Assembly (NCBI GenBank): GCA_021157505.1 | Contig: JAGGWI010000180.1 | Location: 1-7,956, forward strand | Direction of reading: 5' to 3' | Length of the DNA stretch: 7,956 nt | From: Desulfuromusa sp. | GTDB lineage: Bacteria; Desulfobacterota; Desulfuromonadia; Desulfuromonadales; Geopsychrobacteraceae | Part shown: positions 1 to 6,244 of the stretch, piece after piece | How positions within the stretch are numbered: position 1 is the stretch's first letter | How the letters are laid out: each line of letters begins with the position of its first letter | Notes under the pieces: model-generated | What the model saw: only the letters and a program-made list of their open reading frames with translations | What the model was told of the DNA's origin: nothing | Database searches by the model: none | Translations under genes and position numbers: made by a program

Positions 1-449
1 GCGGTCAATTTTATCTGGCAGCCAATCCGGGAGAGGAAGCACAACCTCTGGCAAAAATAGCCTCGGGAGGTGAGTTGTCACGGATCATGCTGGCCTTGAA
101 GCGGAGTGTTCCCGAGGGGGATGGCGTCAGAACTTTGATTTTTGACGAGGTTGATGCTGGTATCGGTGGGGAGGCGGCAACGGCGGTTGGTGAGAAGATC
201 AGTCGTTTAGGAAAAGATCTGCAGGTGCTCTGTGTGACTCATTTGCCGCAGGTCGCAGCATTTGCTGACCAGCACTATCAGGTTGTAAAGGAAGAGCATA
301 ATGGTCGAACCACGACCAAGCTGAACCTTTTGGGTACTGAAGCCAGAATTGCTGAAATGGCACGCATGCTTAGTGGTTCCCAGGTTGGTGAGCAGACGCT
401 GGTGCATGCGCGTGAATTGATTGAAAGTTCCAGGGCATTAACCGCTTAG
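1..449 (+). CDS. recN: DNA repair protein RecN, C-terminal part (5' end outside window)
   Basis: RecN is an SMC-like ABC ATPase that acts in the cytoplasm on DNA double-strand breaks in recombinational repair. The window holds only its last 148 codons; the first complete codon is at position 3. What is visible is the C-terminal half of the ATPase head. The ABC signature reads ASGGELSR (positions 60-83), the Walker B with catalytic glutamate reads LIFDEVDAGIGG, and the H-loop histidine lies in VTHLPQVAAFAD. These three in this order and spacing are typical of RecN. The coding frame runs straight in from the left edge, so the TTG at 75, which falls inside the signature, is not a real start. Full RecN proteins are usually about 550-570 residues, so roughly three quarters lies upstream. 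The stop is TAG at 447-449. No GC-rich hairpin terminator follows, only T-rich sequence. Confidence 0.95.
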   Translation, partial: GQFYLAANPGEEAQPLAKIASGGELSRIMLALKRSVPEGDGVRTLIFDEVDAGIGGEAATAVGEKISRLGKDLQVLCVTHLPQVAAFADQHYQVVKEEHNGRTTTKLNLLGTEARIAEMARMLSGSQVGEQTLVHARELIESSRALTA

Positions 450-571
450 TAAATATTTTTCTCATTTTTTTTGCTATTGAAAATTATGAGTTAGCATAGA
501 AAATTTGGGTGTTTGTATCAATTGTGTTAAGTTCCACGACTGTGATGGGCCTTGCATTGGCAATAAATTTG

Positions 572-600
572 TTGGAATGAACTTAAAAATATGTTATTAA
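572..600 (+). promoter_or_regulatory. Candidate sigma-70 promoter for the M23 peptidase gene
   Basis: A -35-like TTGGAA (572-577) is followed after 17 bases by TATTAA (595-600). A TG one base upstream of the hexamer (592-593) makes an extended -10 element. Each hexamer matches consensus at four of six positions. The implied transcript start near 606 would give a leader of about 100 bases before the TTG start at 709. The rest of the 450-708 gap is AT-rich and shows no gene, strong hairpin or repeat. This is a pattern match only; in AT-rich DNA such matches arise by chance. Confidence 0.35.
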
Positions 601-699
601 CGGAAAATAATTATATTTGATGGTGTTTTGAGATTTGTCGAAGTTGGAATATAGGTGAGTTTTTCAATCGGCACTATGGATTTTTATTGAACAATATCT

Positions 700-711
700 G
701 GAGTAATTTTG
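700..711 (+). promoter_or_regulatory. Ribosome binding site with TTG start for the M23 gene
   Basis: GGAG at 700-703 stands five bases before the TTG codon at 709-711. No ATG or GTG occurs in this frame between the in-frame TGA at 688-690 and the TTG, so the Shine-Dalgarno match decides the start. The residues that follow (ASRFSVILIPEG) look like the normal N-terminus of a membrane-anchored M23 protein, which agrees with this choice. Confidence 0.65.
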
Positions 712-1575
712 GCTAGTCGTTTTTCTGTCATATTGATCCCTGAAGGCAACAGTAAGGTGCGGCGTGTACGCATCCGGAGCGGGATTGTTAACTTTTTACT
801 CTGTTGCTGTCTCATCGTTACCGGACTGCTTGCTTTCTTTGCTTATAGTTATTTCAATTACACTGTCGACCATGATGAGTTACAGGGGCTCAGGGTTTCG
901 ACCAGCCAGCAGAGGCAGACTTTACAGCGTCTGGTTATCGATTTAGAAGCGGTTCATCAGCAGATGAATGCTCTTGTAGAAACTGAGGCGCGGGTACGAC
1001 AGCTGGCAAATCTGGAAACTGTTCCACAAGGTATCCCGGTCGCTATTGGCGGGCTTCCTGAGGCCGGGTCTGCAGAGACGGTTGATGAAATACAACGACA
1101 GATCAATAAGTTGCAGGTTGATATAGAACTTCGGCGTCAGAGTCAGGAAGATGTTCGCAACCTTCTTAATGACCAGGTTTCACTCAGCCGGGCAACCCCT
1201 AAAGGCTGGCCAACAAAAGGGTGGTTGACCTCTTATTTCGGTATGCGGAAATCTCCTTTTACCGGAAAACGGGTTATGCATGAGGGGCTCGATATCGCGG
1301 CGAATACCGGGACACCAGTTGTTGCAACAGCTGATGGGATCGTTGCGCGAGTTAGATATTCTCCCGGCTATGGTAAAATGGTGGTCATTGACCATGGTTA
1401 TGGCTATCGCACTATCTTTGGGCACAATTCTAAAATTCTGGTTAAGGCCGGACAGCGAATCAAACGTGGTGATCTGGTTGCCAAGGTTGGCAACACCGGG
1501 CGTTCGACGGGGTCGCACCTGCATTACGAGCTACGTTTAAACGGCGTTCCCATCGATCCGCGAAAAACCCTCTAG
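709..1575 (+). CDS. Membrane-anchored M23 (LytM-type) metallopeptidase
   Basis: A predicted zinc-dependent peptidoglycan endopeptidase, 288 residues. A basic N-terminal stretch (residues 15-23, several Arg/Lys) precedes one hydrophobic segment at about 25-50, suggesting a type II membrane anchor with the enzyme in the periplasm. Residues 54-100 and 122-160 are rich in Gln, Glu, Arg and Leu, as in coiled coils. The C-terminal M23 domain (about 170-288) holds HEGLD (His191 and Asp195), GHN (His239) and HLH (His270 and His272). By comparison with LytM, His191, Asp195 and His272 would bind zinc, with His239 and His270 catalytic. All are present, so it is probably an active enzyme rather than a degenerate EnvC/NlpD-type activator. 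The likely role is cutting cross-links during wall growth or division; the exact substrate is not visible. It starts at TTG with a good GGAG. It is flanked by gaps of about 250 bases on both sides, so it is probably its own transcription unit. Confidence 0.9.
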   Translation: MASRFSVILIPEGNSKVRRVRIRSGIVNFLLCCCLIVTGLLAFFAYSYFNYTVDHDELQGLRVSTSQQRQTLQRLVIDLEAVHQQMNALVETEARVRQLANLETVPQGIPVAIGGLPEAGSAETVDEIQRQINKLQVDIELRRQSQEDVRNLLNDQVSLSRATPKGWPTKGWLTSYFGMRKSPFTGKRVMHEGLDIAANTGTPVVATADGIVARVRYSPGYGKMVVIDHGYGYRTIFGHNSKILVKAGQRIKRGDLVAKVGNTGRSTGSHLHYELRLNGVPIDPRKTL

Positions 1576-1690
1576 ATCTTAAATCTTTCTTTTCCAGGTT
1601 CTCTCTCAAAGGCTTCGGCCGATTCAAGTTTTCCTTTCTTGACAGTTTACAACTTCCGATAATTGCAACGTTTTGTCATTTCTTAAATGC

Positions 1691-1720
1691 TTGTGAGTGG
1701 TTCTTTTCCTGTGCTACTAT
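1691..1720 (+). promoter_or_regulatory. Candidate promoter of the secA operon
   Basis: TTGTGA (1691-1696) and TACTAT (1715-1720) are separated by 18 bases, and TG at 1712-1713 gives an extended -10. Transcription would start near 1726-1727, leaving a leader of about 100 bases before secA. A perfect TTGACA lies further upstream at 1639-1644, but its nearest -10-like partner, GATAAT at 1658-1663, is only 13 bases away, too close for normal sigma-70 use. Four tightly packed genes start here, so a promoter in this gap is expected. Which element is used is inferred. Confidence 0.45.
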
Positions 1721-1721
1721 G

Positions 1722-1735
1722 CCGACCGTTGTCGG
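1722..1735 (+). promoter_or_regulatory. Small perfect inverted repeat at the predicted transcript start
   Basis: CCGAC, a four-base loop CGTT, then GTCGG forms a perfect five-base-pair stem. It begins two bases after the predicted -10 hexamer. It could be a protein operator, or a 5' hairpin in the RNA that would pair part of the GGA preceding the small reading frame at 1743. It is not a typical intrinsic terminator, because the T-rich stretch begins only about 15 bases later (1750-1772). A five-base stem can occur by chance. Confidence 0.3.
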
Positions 1736-1742
1736 ACTGTGG

Positions 1743-1829
1743 ATGGTTGGTTTTTCTACTTTTTCTTTTTTAGTCTTTACCCTGGTTGCAATTTGTGACG
1801 GGTATTTCTGGAGTATAATTCAGCAATGA
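1743..1829 (+). CDS. Possible 28-residue hydrophobic leader peptide overlapping secA
   Basis: An open frame in the secA leader runs from ATG 1743 to TGA 1827-1829 and overlaps the secA ATG (1826-1828) as ATGA, the classic arrangement for translational coupling. The peptide begins MVGFSTFSFLVFTLVAIC and ends GYFWSIIQQ. It is a hydrophobic stretch with no basic residue, then an aromatic and polar tail. A weak GGA (1734-1736) sits six bases before the ATG. The frame also holds an earlier ATG at 1719, which has no Shine-Dalgarno and overlaps the predicted -10. The peptide resembles no family I recognise. In enterobacteria secA is controlled by the exported leader peptide SecM, so a hydrophobic leader here is suggestive. 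The hydrophobicity may simply reflect T-rich DNA, since TTT and TCT codons dominate. Confidence 0.28.
   Translation: MVGFSTFSFLVFTLVAICDGYFWSIIQQ
1810..1813 (+). promoter_or_regulatory. secA ribosome binding site with long spacing
   Basis: GGAG at 1810-1813 is the only good Shine-Dalgarno match before secA, but 12 bases separate it from the ATG at 1826, longer than the usual five to nine. No in-frame alternative start lies nearer. The wide spacing would make independent initiation weak, consistent with help from ribosomes finishing the overlapping small frame at 1743-1829. The flanking bases TCTGGAGTA recur at the M23 start (697-705). Confidence 0.5.
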
Positions 1830-4516
1830 TTCGTAATTTTGTGAAAAAAATTATTGGCAGCAAGAATGAGCGTGACCTTAAAAAACTGGAACCGATGGTT
1901 GCCCAGATTAATTCCCAGGAAGCTGATTTTGCAGCGTTGAATGATGAACAACTACAAGCTAAAACTGTTGAATTTCGGCAACGTCTGGATTCTGGAGAAA
2001 CCTTGGAAGCATTGTTGCCTGAAGCTTTTTCTGTCGTCAGGGAGGCGAGTAAAAGGGTTCTCGGTTTGCGTCCCTTTGACGTTCAGTTGATTGGTGGAAT
2101 GGTTCTTGATGCTGGAAAAATTGCCGAGATGAAGACCGGTGAGGGGAAAACCCTGATGGCGACCCTTCCCATCTATCTCAATGCCTTGAGCGGTAAAGGG
2201 GTTCATGTCGTTACCGTGAATGATTATCTGGCAAAACGTGACGCTGCCTGGATGGGGGAGCTTTATACTTTTCTGGGGTTGTCAGTCGAATGTGTTGTTC
2301 ATGGCTTAACCGATGTACAGCGTAAGGCGGCTTATGCTGCAGATATTACTTATGGAACCAATAATGAGTTCGGCTTCGATTATTTGCGGGACAATATGAA
2401 GTTTGATCTGGAGGACTACGTTCAGCGTGACCTGCACTATGCGATTGTTGATGAGGTTGACTCAATCCTGATCGATGAAGCCAGAACCCCGCTGATTATC
2501 TCCGGGCCCAGCGAAAATTCCAGTGAGCTTTATTATACCGTTGACCAGATTATTCCCCGGTTAAAAAAAGGTGAGGTGATTGAAGAACGGGATGGAAAAA
2601 TTGGCCAGTCTACAAAAAGACATACCGGGGACTTTACCGTTGATGAAAAGGCCAAGTCGTCTGCTTTAACCGAGGACGGGGTGATGAAGGTCGAGCAGTT
2701 GCTCAACGTCGATAACCTGTACGAGTCAAAAAATATTGAACTGTTACACCATGTTAATCAAGCACTCAAGGCTCACGCACTGTTTCAGCGCGATGTTGAT
2801 TATGTTGTGCAGGGTGGTGAGGTTCAGATTGTTGATGAGTTTACCGGTCGCTTGATGCCAGGGCGGCGTTGGAGTGATGGTTTACACCAGGCAATTGAGG
2901 CCAAGGAACGGGTGAAAATTGCCAATGAGAATCAAACTCTGGCGACAATTACTTTCCAGAACTATTTCCGCATGTATGAAAAATTGGCAGGGATGACCGG
3001 TACTGCAGAGACTGAGGCTGCTGAATTTAATGAAATATACAGGCTGGATACGGTTGTTATCCCGACTAATCAACCCATGCAGCGCAATGATATGGCCGAT
3101 GTTATCTACAAAACAGAAACAGAAAAATTTCTGGCTGTGGTTGAAGATATTGTTGAATGCCATAAACAGGGGCAGCCGGTTCTGGTTGGAACAATCACTA
3201 TCGATAAATCGGAGGTTATCTCAGATCTACTGAAAAAACGGGGAGTTCCCCATAATGTCCTCAATGCTAAACAGCATGAGCGTGAGGCATATATTGTCGC
3301 CCAGGCCGGGAGTAAAGGGTCGGTAACAATTGCAACCAATATGGCTGGTCGGGGAACCGATATTGTCCTTGGTGGTAACCCGGAAATGATGGCCCGGGTG
3401 GAAGCTGCCAGTGCAGAAGATCCCGAGGCCCGTTTTAATGAACTGCTTCCCGGTTATGAGGAACGCTGTAAAGCCGAGCGTGAGGATGTTCTCGATGCCG
3501 GTGGGCTCTATATTTTAGGAACTGAACGGCATGAATCGCGGCGGATTGATAATCAGTTGCGCGGTCGTTCCGGTCGTCAGGGTGACCCGGGTAAAAGTCA
3601 TTTTTATCTCAGCCTTGAGGATGATCTACTCCGCATCTTCGGTTCGCAGAAGGTTGCTTATATCATGGATAAAATGAAGATTCCTGATGGCGAACCGATC
3701 GAACATGGAATTATCAGCAAGGCGATTGAAAATGCCCAGAAAAAGGTCGAGGCGCATAACTTTGATATTCGTAAGCATCTGATTGAGTATGACGATGTTA
3801 TGAACCGGCAACGCGAAGTTATCTACACCCAGCGCCGTGAAGTTTTAGCCGGGGACCAGCTTCAAGAAACCTTCCAGGGGATTATTGCTGATACCGTTGC
3901 TGATATGGTTGGTTCGTTCTGTCCCGACAAGGGCTCTTCTGCTGATTGGGATTGGGATCGTCTCACTGACGATTTTTCGAATCAATTCACTTTCTTACCA
4001 GATTTAAACTCTTTGGATGTCTCCAGTGTTAAACATGAAGAGTTGGAGGATTTGTTGAGAAAACAGGCCAATCAGCACTTGGTGGAGAAGGAGGAGGATT
4101 TTACGTCACCGGTGATGGAACATTTGATGCGGATTTTATTGCTGCAGACAATTGATTCGCAGTGGAAAGATCACCTGCTTTCGGTTGATCATCTGAAAGA
4201 GGGTATCGGTCTGCGTGGTTACGGGCAGAAAAATCCCAAAGAAGAATATAAACGTGAGGCCTATGGTCTGTTTATGGAAATGATGGGGCGGGTGCGGGAA
4301 GAAGTTCTGCAGAAAATTTTCCGGATCCAATTAGCGCGGGAAGAAGATGTTGAGCAGTTGGAAGCACAGCAGCGTCGGCAGAAAATATCGATGAACCGGA
4401 CTGATGAAGAGACTCAGATCAACAAACCGACAACTCGGGATGAAGATAAAATCGGTCGAAATGACCCTTGCCCCTGCGGGAGTGGGAAAAAGTATAAGAA
4501 ATGTTGTGGAAAATAG
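1826..4516 (+). CDS. secA: Preprotein translocase motor SecA
   Basis: SecA is the ATPase that drives unfolded preproteins through SecYEG into or across the inner membrane. This copy is 896 residues, normal length. In order it shows: the N-terminal segment FVKKIIGSKNERDLKK; Walker A TGEGKT (Lys108); DEAD-like Walker B with VDEVDSILIDEARTP (Asp209, Glu210); the preprotein cross-linking domain at about 226-370; LAGMTGTAETEA at about 387-398; the second nucleotide-binding domain with ATNMAGRGTDI (503-513) and QLRGRSGRQGDPG (577-589); then the helical scaffold and wing domains. It ends with a zinc-binding SEC-C tail, CPCGSGKKYKKCC (Cys882, 884, 893 and 894), the usual SecB/ribosome contact. Residues about 245-285 hold a charged insert that I recall from delta-proteobacterial relatives. 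The ATG is the only plausible start. The next gene begins 15 bases downstream, so they are probably co-transcribed. Confidence 0.98.
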   Translation: MIRNFVKKIIGSKNERDLKKLEPMVAQINSQEADFAALNDEQLQAKTVEFRQRLDSGETLEALLPEAFSVVREASKRVLGLRPFDVQLIGGMVLDAGKIAEMKTGEGKTLMATLPIYLNALSGKGVHVVTVNDYLAKRDAAWMGELYTFLGLSVECVVHGLTDVQRKAAYAADITYGTNNEFGFDYLRDNMKFDLEDYVQRDLHYAIVDEVDSILIDEARTPLIISGPSENSSELYYTVDQIIPRLKKGEVIEERDGKIGQSTKRHTGDFTVDEKAKSSALTEDGVMKVEQLLNVDNLYESKNIELLHHVNQALKAHALFQRDVDYVVQGGEVQIVDEFTGRLMPGRRWSDGLHQAIEAKERVKIANENQTLATITFQNYFRMYEKLAGMTGTAETEAAEFNEIYRLDTVVIPTNQPMQRNDMADVIYKTETEKFLAVVEDIVECHKQGQPVLVGTITIDKSEVISDLLKKRGVPHNVLNAKQHEREAYIVAQAGSKGSVTIATNMAGRGTDIVLGGNPEMMARVEAASAEDPEARFNELLPGYEERCKAEREDVLDAGGLYILGTERHESRRIDNQLRGRSGRQGDPGKSHFYLSLEDDLLRIFGSQKVAYIMDKMKIPDGEPIEHGIISKAIENAQKKVEAHNFDIRKHLIEYDDVMNRQREVIYTQRREVLAGDQLQETFQGIIADTVADMVGSFCPDKGSSADWDWDRLTDDFSNQFTFLPDLNSLDVSSVKHEELEDLLRKQANQHLVEKEEDFTSPVMEHLMRILLLQTIDSQWKDHLLSVDHLKEGIGLRGYGQKNPKEEYKREAYGLFMEMMGRVREEVLQKIFRIQLAREEDVEQLEAQQRRQKISMNRTDEETQINKPTTRDEDKIGRNDPCPCGSGKKYKKCCGK

Positions 4517-4531
4517 AATTGAGATAACCTG

Positions 4532-6244
4532 ATGACTGAACAACCACAAGAAAAACCAGCGATTCTGTTGATTGATGATGCTCCGCTTATCCTGGACCTG
4601 ATGGAAGATATGCTGGAGGGTCTTGATTACCCGGTGTTGCGTTCTGGCTCCGGGCTTGGCATTACCAAGACTCTGGATCAGGAAAATGTTGCAGTGGTTT
4701 TTTGTGATGTTTCTCTGCCCGATATCAATGGTGTTAATGTTCTGCAGATGATTAAGCAGCACACCCCTGAGATTCAGGTGATCATGATATCCGGACAGCA
4801 GGATTTTAATGTTGCCCGTCAGGTCTTACGGGAGCGAGCTCTTGATTATCTGGTCAAACCATTTTCCCAGGAGGAAGTTCTCCAGGTTGCCAGGCAGGGG
4901 ATCAGCGCCTATTTTCATACTGTCCACCAGAATCAGGCCCGGCTTGAAGCACAGCGGCGAATGGCCGATCTTATCCTGCTCAAAAAAGTGGGAGAAACGG
5001 CCAATGCTGGAAATGACCTGCAAGAGTTATTTGATCAAATACTTGATTCAATTGTTCACTCCACCGGGGTTGAGGTTGCTTCCCTGATGTTGTTGCAGGA
5101 TGATGGTTTACTCCACATCGCTTCAGCTCATGGGTTATCAAAAAATATTGCTCAGACGGTTCGGGTTGCATCTGGAGTGGGAATCTCCGGGCATGTTCTG
5201 GCAACGGGTGAGCCGGTTCTGGTCCCTAATATTGATCAGGATAGCCGCTTTAAAAGTTTGGATAGAGGGCAACGCTATAAAAACCAGTCATTACTTTCGG
5301 TGCCGATCTATGTGCGCGATGAGATGGTTGGAGTTATCAACGTCAACAATAAAACTTCTGGAGATCCCTTTGATCTGGAAGACCAGAACCTGTTGGTGGC
5401 TATTGCCAACCAGGTTTCGTTGGCAATGGAAAACTTTAAACTGTTTAATAACCTGCGCCAGCAAGCACTGGTTCTTGAACATACAAACGAAGATCTGGTG
5501 CGGGTCAATAGAGCCAGAACCCGGCTGGTGTGTAACCTTTCCCACGAACTCAAAACGCCATTAACATCAATTATGGGATATGTTGATTTGTCCCTCTCTT
5601 TTTTCAATAAGCTCTCCAAAGAAGAACTCAAGGATAATTTGACCCAGGTTCATGGTGAGGGGAAGCGTCTGGAAAAATTGATTACCGGTATGCTGAGGTT
5701 GTTTTCCATCGAATCAGAACGTGAGGTCTGGCGTTGGAAATCCTTTGGTGTTCCCTGGTCAATTGCTGATTCATTTCAGTACTATAAATCAATAATGGCT
5801 GAACGAAAGCTGATCACAGAAATCGATATTGAGGATGACTTACCGGAGATTTATGGTGATCAGGAAAAGTTTGGTATGGCTTTCAATTCTCTGATCGACA
5901 ATGCCGTCAAATTTAATCGTGATGGTGGAGTGGTGCGAATTAAAGCAGTGGTAAAAGTCTTTGAGGGGCTGGACTATATTTATTTGCAAGTTTTTAATCA
6001 GGGACAGACGGTTCCGCCAAGAGCTCATGAAACAATTTTTGATTCCTATACCCAGCTTGGGGATATTGATACGGAAAAGCCCCATGGGGTTGGAATTGGC
6101 CTGGCACTGGTTAAAGTTGTTATCGATCGGATGAAGGGGGATATCTTTCTGGAAGAGCTTTCTGAAGAGGGAACCTGCTTTGGTTTGATGTTGCCGACCG
6201 AACAAACCTACAATGTATTGCAGAGTGAATATGAACAGTGCTGA
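4532..6244 (+). CDS. Receiver-GAF-histidine kinase hybrid signalling protein
   Basis: A cytoplasmic two-component protein of 570 residues with no membrane segment or signal peptide. Domains in order: a receiver (about 10-128) with acidic pair Asp15/Asp16, phospho-acceptor Asp59 in FCDVSLPD, Ser87 and Lys109 in LVKPF; a linker helix; a GAF sensor domain (about 160-305); a HisKA domain with LSHELKTPLTS (phospho-acceptor His338); and an ATPase domain (about 440-556) with N box NSLIDNAVKFN and G2 box HGVGIGLALVK. The G1 box reads NQGQTVP where DxGxG is usual, so the typical Asp and second Gly are replaced (Asn489, Thr493). The layout suggests it receives phosphate or a signal through the N-terminal receiver, senses a small ligand with GAF and passes phosphate on from His338. 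No output regulator or partner is in the window, and the ligand is unknown. A GAGAT element precedes the ATG by six bases. Its 3' end overlaps argJ. Confidence 0.93.
   Translation: MTEQPQEKPAILLIDDAPLILDLMEDMLEGLDYPVLRSGSGLGITKTLDQENVAVVFCDVSLPDINGVNVLQMIKQHTPEIQVIMISGQQDFNVARQVLRERALDYLVKPFSQEEVLQVARQGISAYFHTVHQNQARLEAQRRMADLILLKKVGETANAGNDLQELFDQILDSIVHSTGVEVASLMLLQDDGLLHIASAHGLSKNIAQTVRVASGVGISGHVLATGEPVLVPNIDQDSRFKSLDRGQRYKNQSLLSVPIYVRDEMVGVINVNNKTSGDPFDLEDQNLLVAIANQVSLAMENFKLFNNLRQQALVLEHTNEDLVRVNRARTRLVCNLSHELKTPLTSIMGYVDLSLSFFNKLSKEELKDNLTQVHGEGKRLEKLITGMLRLFSIESEREVWRWKSFGVPWSIADSFQYYKSIMAERKLITEIDIEDDLPEIYGDQEKFGMAFNSLIDNAVKFNRDGGVVRIKAVVKVFEGLDYIYLQVFNQGQTVPPRAHETIFDSYTQLGDIDTEKPHGVGIGLALVKVVIDRMKGDIFLEELSEEGTCFGLMLPTEQTYNVLQSEYEQC
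6222..6228 (+). promoter_or_regulatory. Ribosome binding site deciding the argJ start
   Basis: AGAGTGA at 6222-6228 includes GAG five bases before the ATG at 6231. The earlier in-frame ATG at 6213 has only CAAACCTACA before it, with no Shine-Dalgarno match. The site lies inside the end of the upstream kinase gene, which ends at 6244, so argJ is probably translationally coupled to it. Confidence 0.6.

Noticed and set aside
558..574. Possible sigma-54 (-24/-12) promoter, TGGCAA followed by TTGTT
   Set aside because: The -12 element has GT where the near-invariant GC is required, and the adjacent extended -10 match is better.
450..708. Small genes or a structured RNA in the recN-M23 gap
   Set aside because: Only very short frames (about 11 codons) without ribosome sites and no stable long stems were seen; the stretch looks like ordinary AT-rich promoter DNA.
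1574..1622. Terminator after the M23 gene (AGAT/ATCT pair, and GGC-TTCG-GCC)
   Set aside because: The stems are only three to four base pairs and no T-run directly follows the GC stem, so neither is a convincing intrinsic terminator.
1639..1663. Perfect TTGACA with GATAAT downstream as the secA promoter
   Set aside because: The spacer is only 13 bases, too short for a normal sigma-70 promoter; no better -10 occurs at 16-18 bases.
1719..1829. Longer 36-codon version of the secA leader frame beginning at ATG 1719
   Set aside because: This ATG has no Shine-Dalgarno and overlaps the predicted -10 hexamer, so the ATG at 1743 is preferred.
4331..4762. Minus-strand open frame of 143 codons across the secA/kinase junction
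   Set aside because: It lies antisense to two certain genes, has no recognisable protein features and is explained as a shadow of their codon bias.
5100..5564. Plus-strand open frame of 154 codons inside the kinase gene
   Set aside because: It overlaps the GAF and HisKA coding sequence in another frame and its composition (many Trp, Cys and Arg) is that of an out-of-frame translation.
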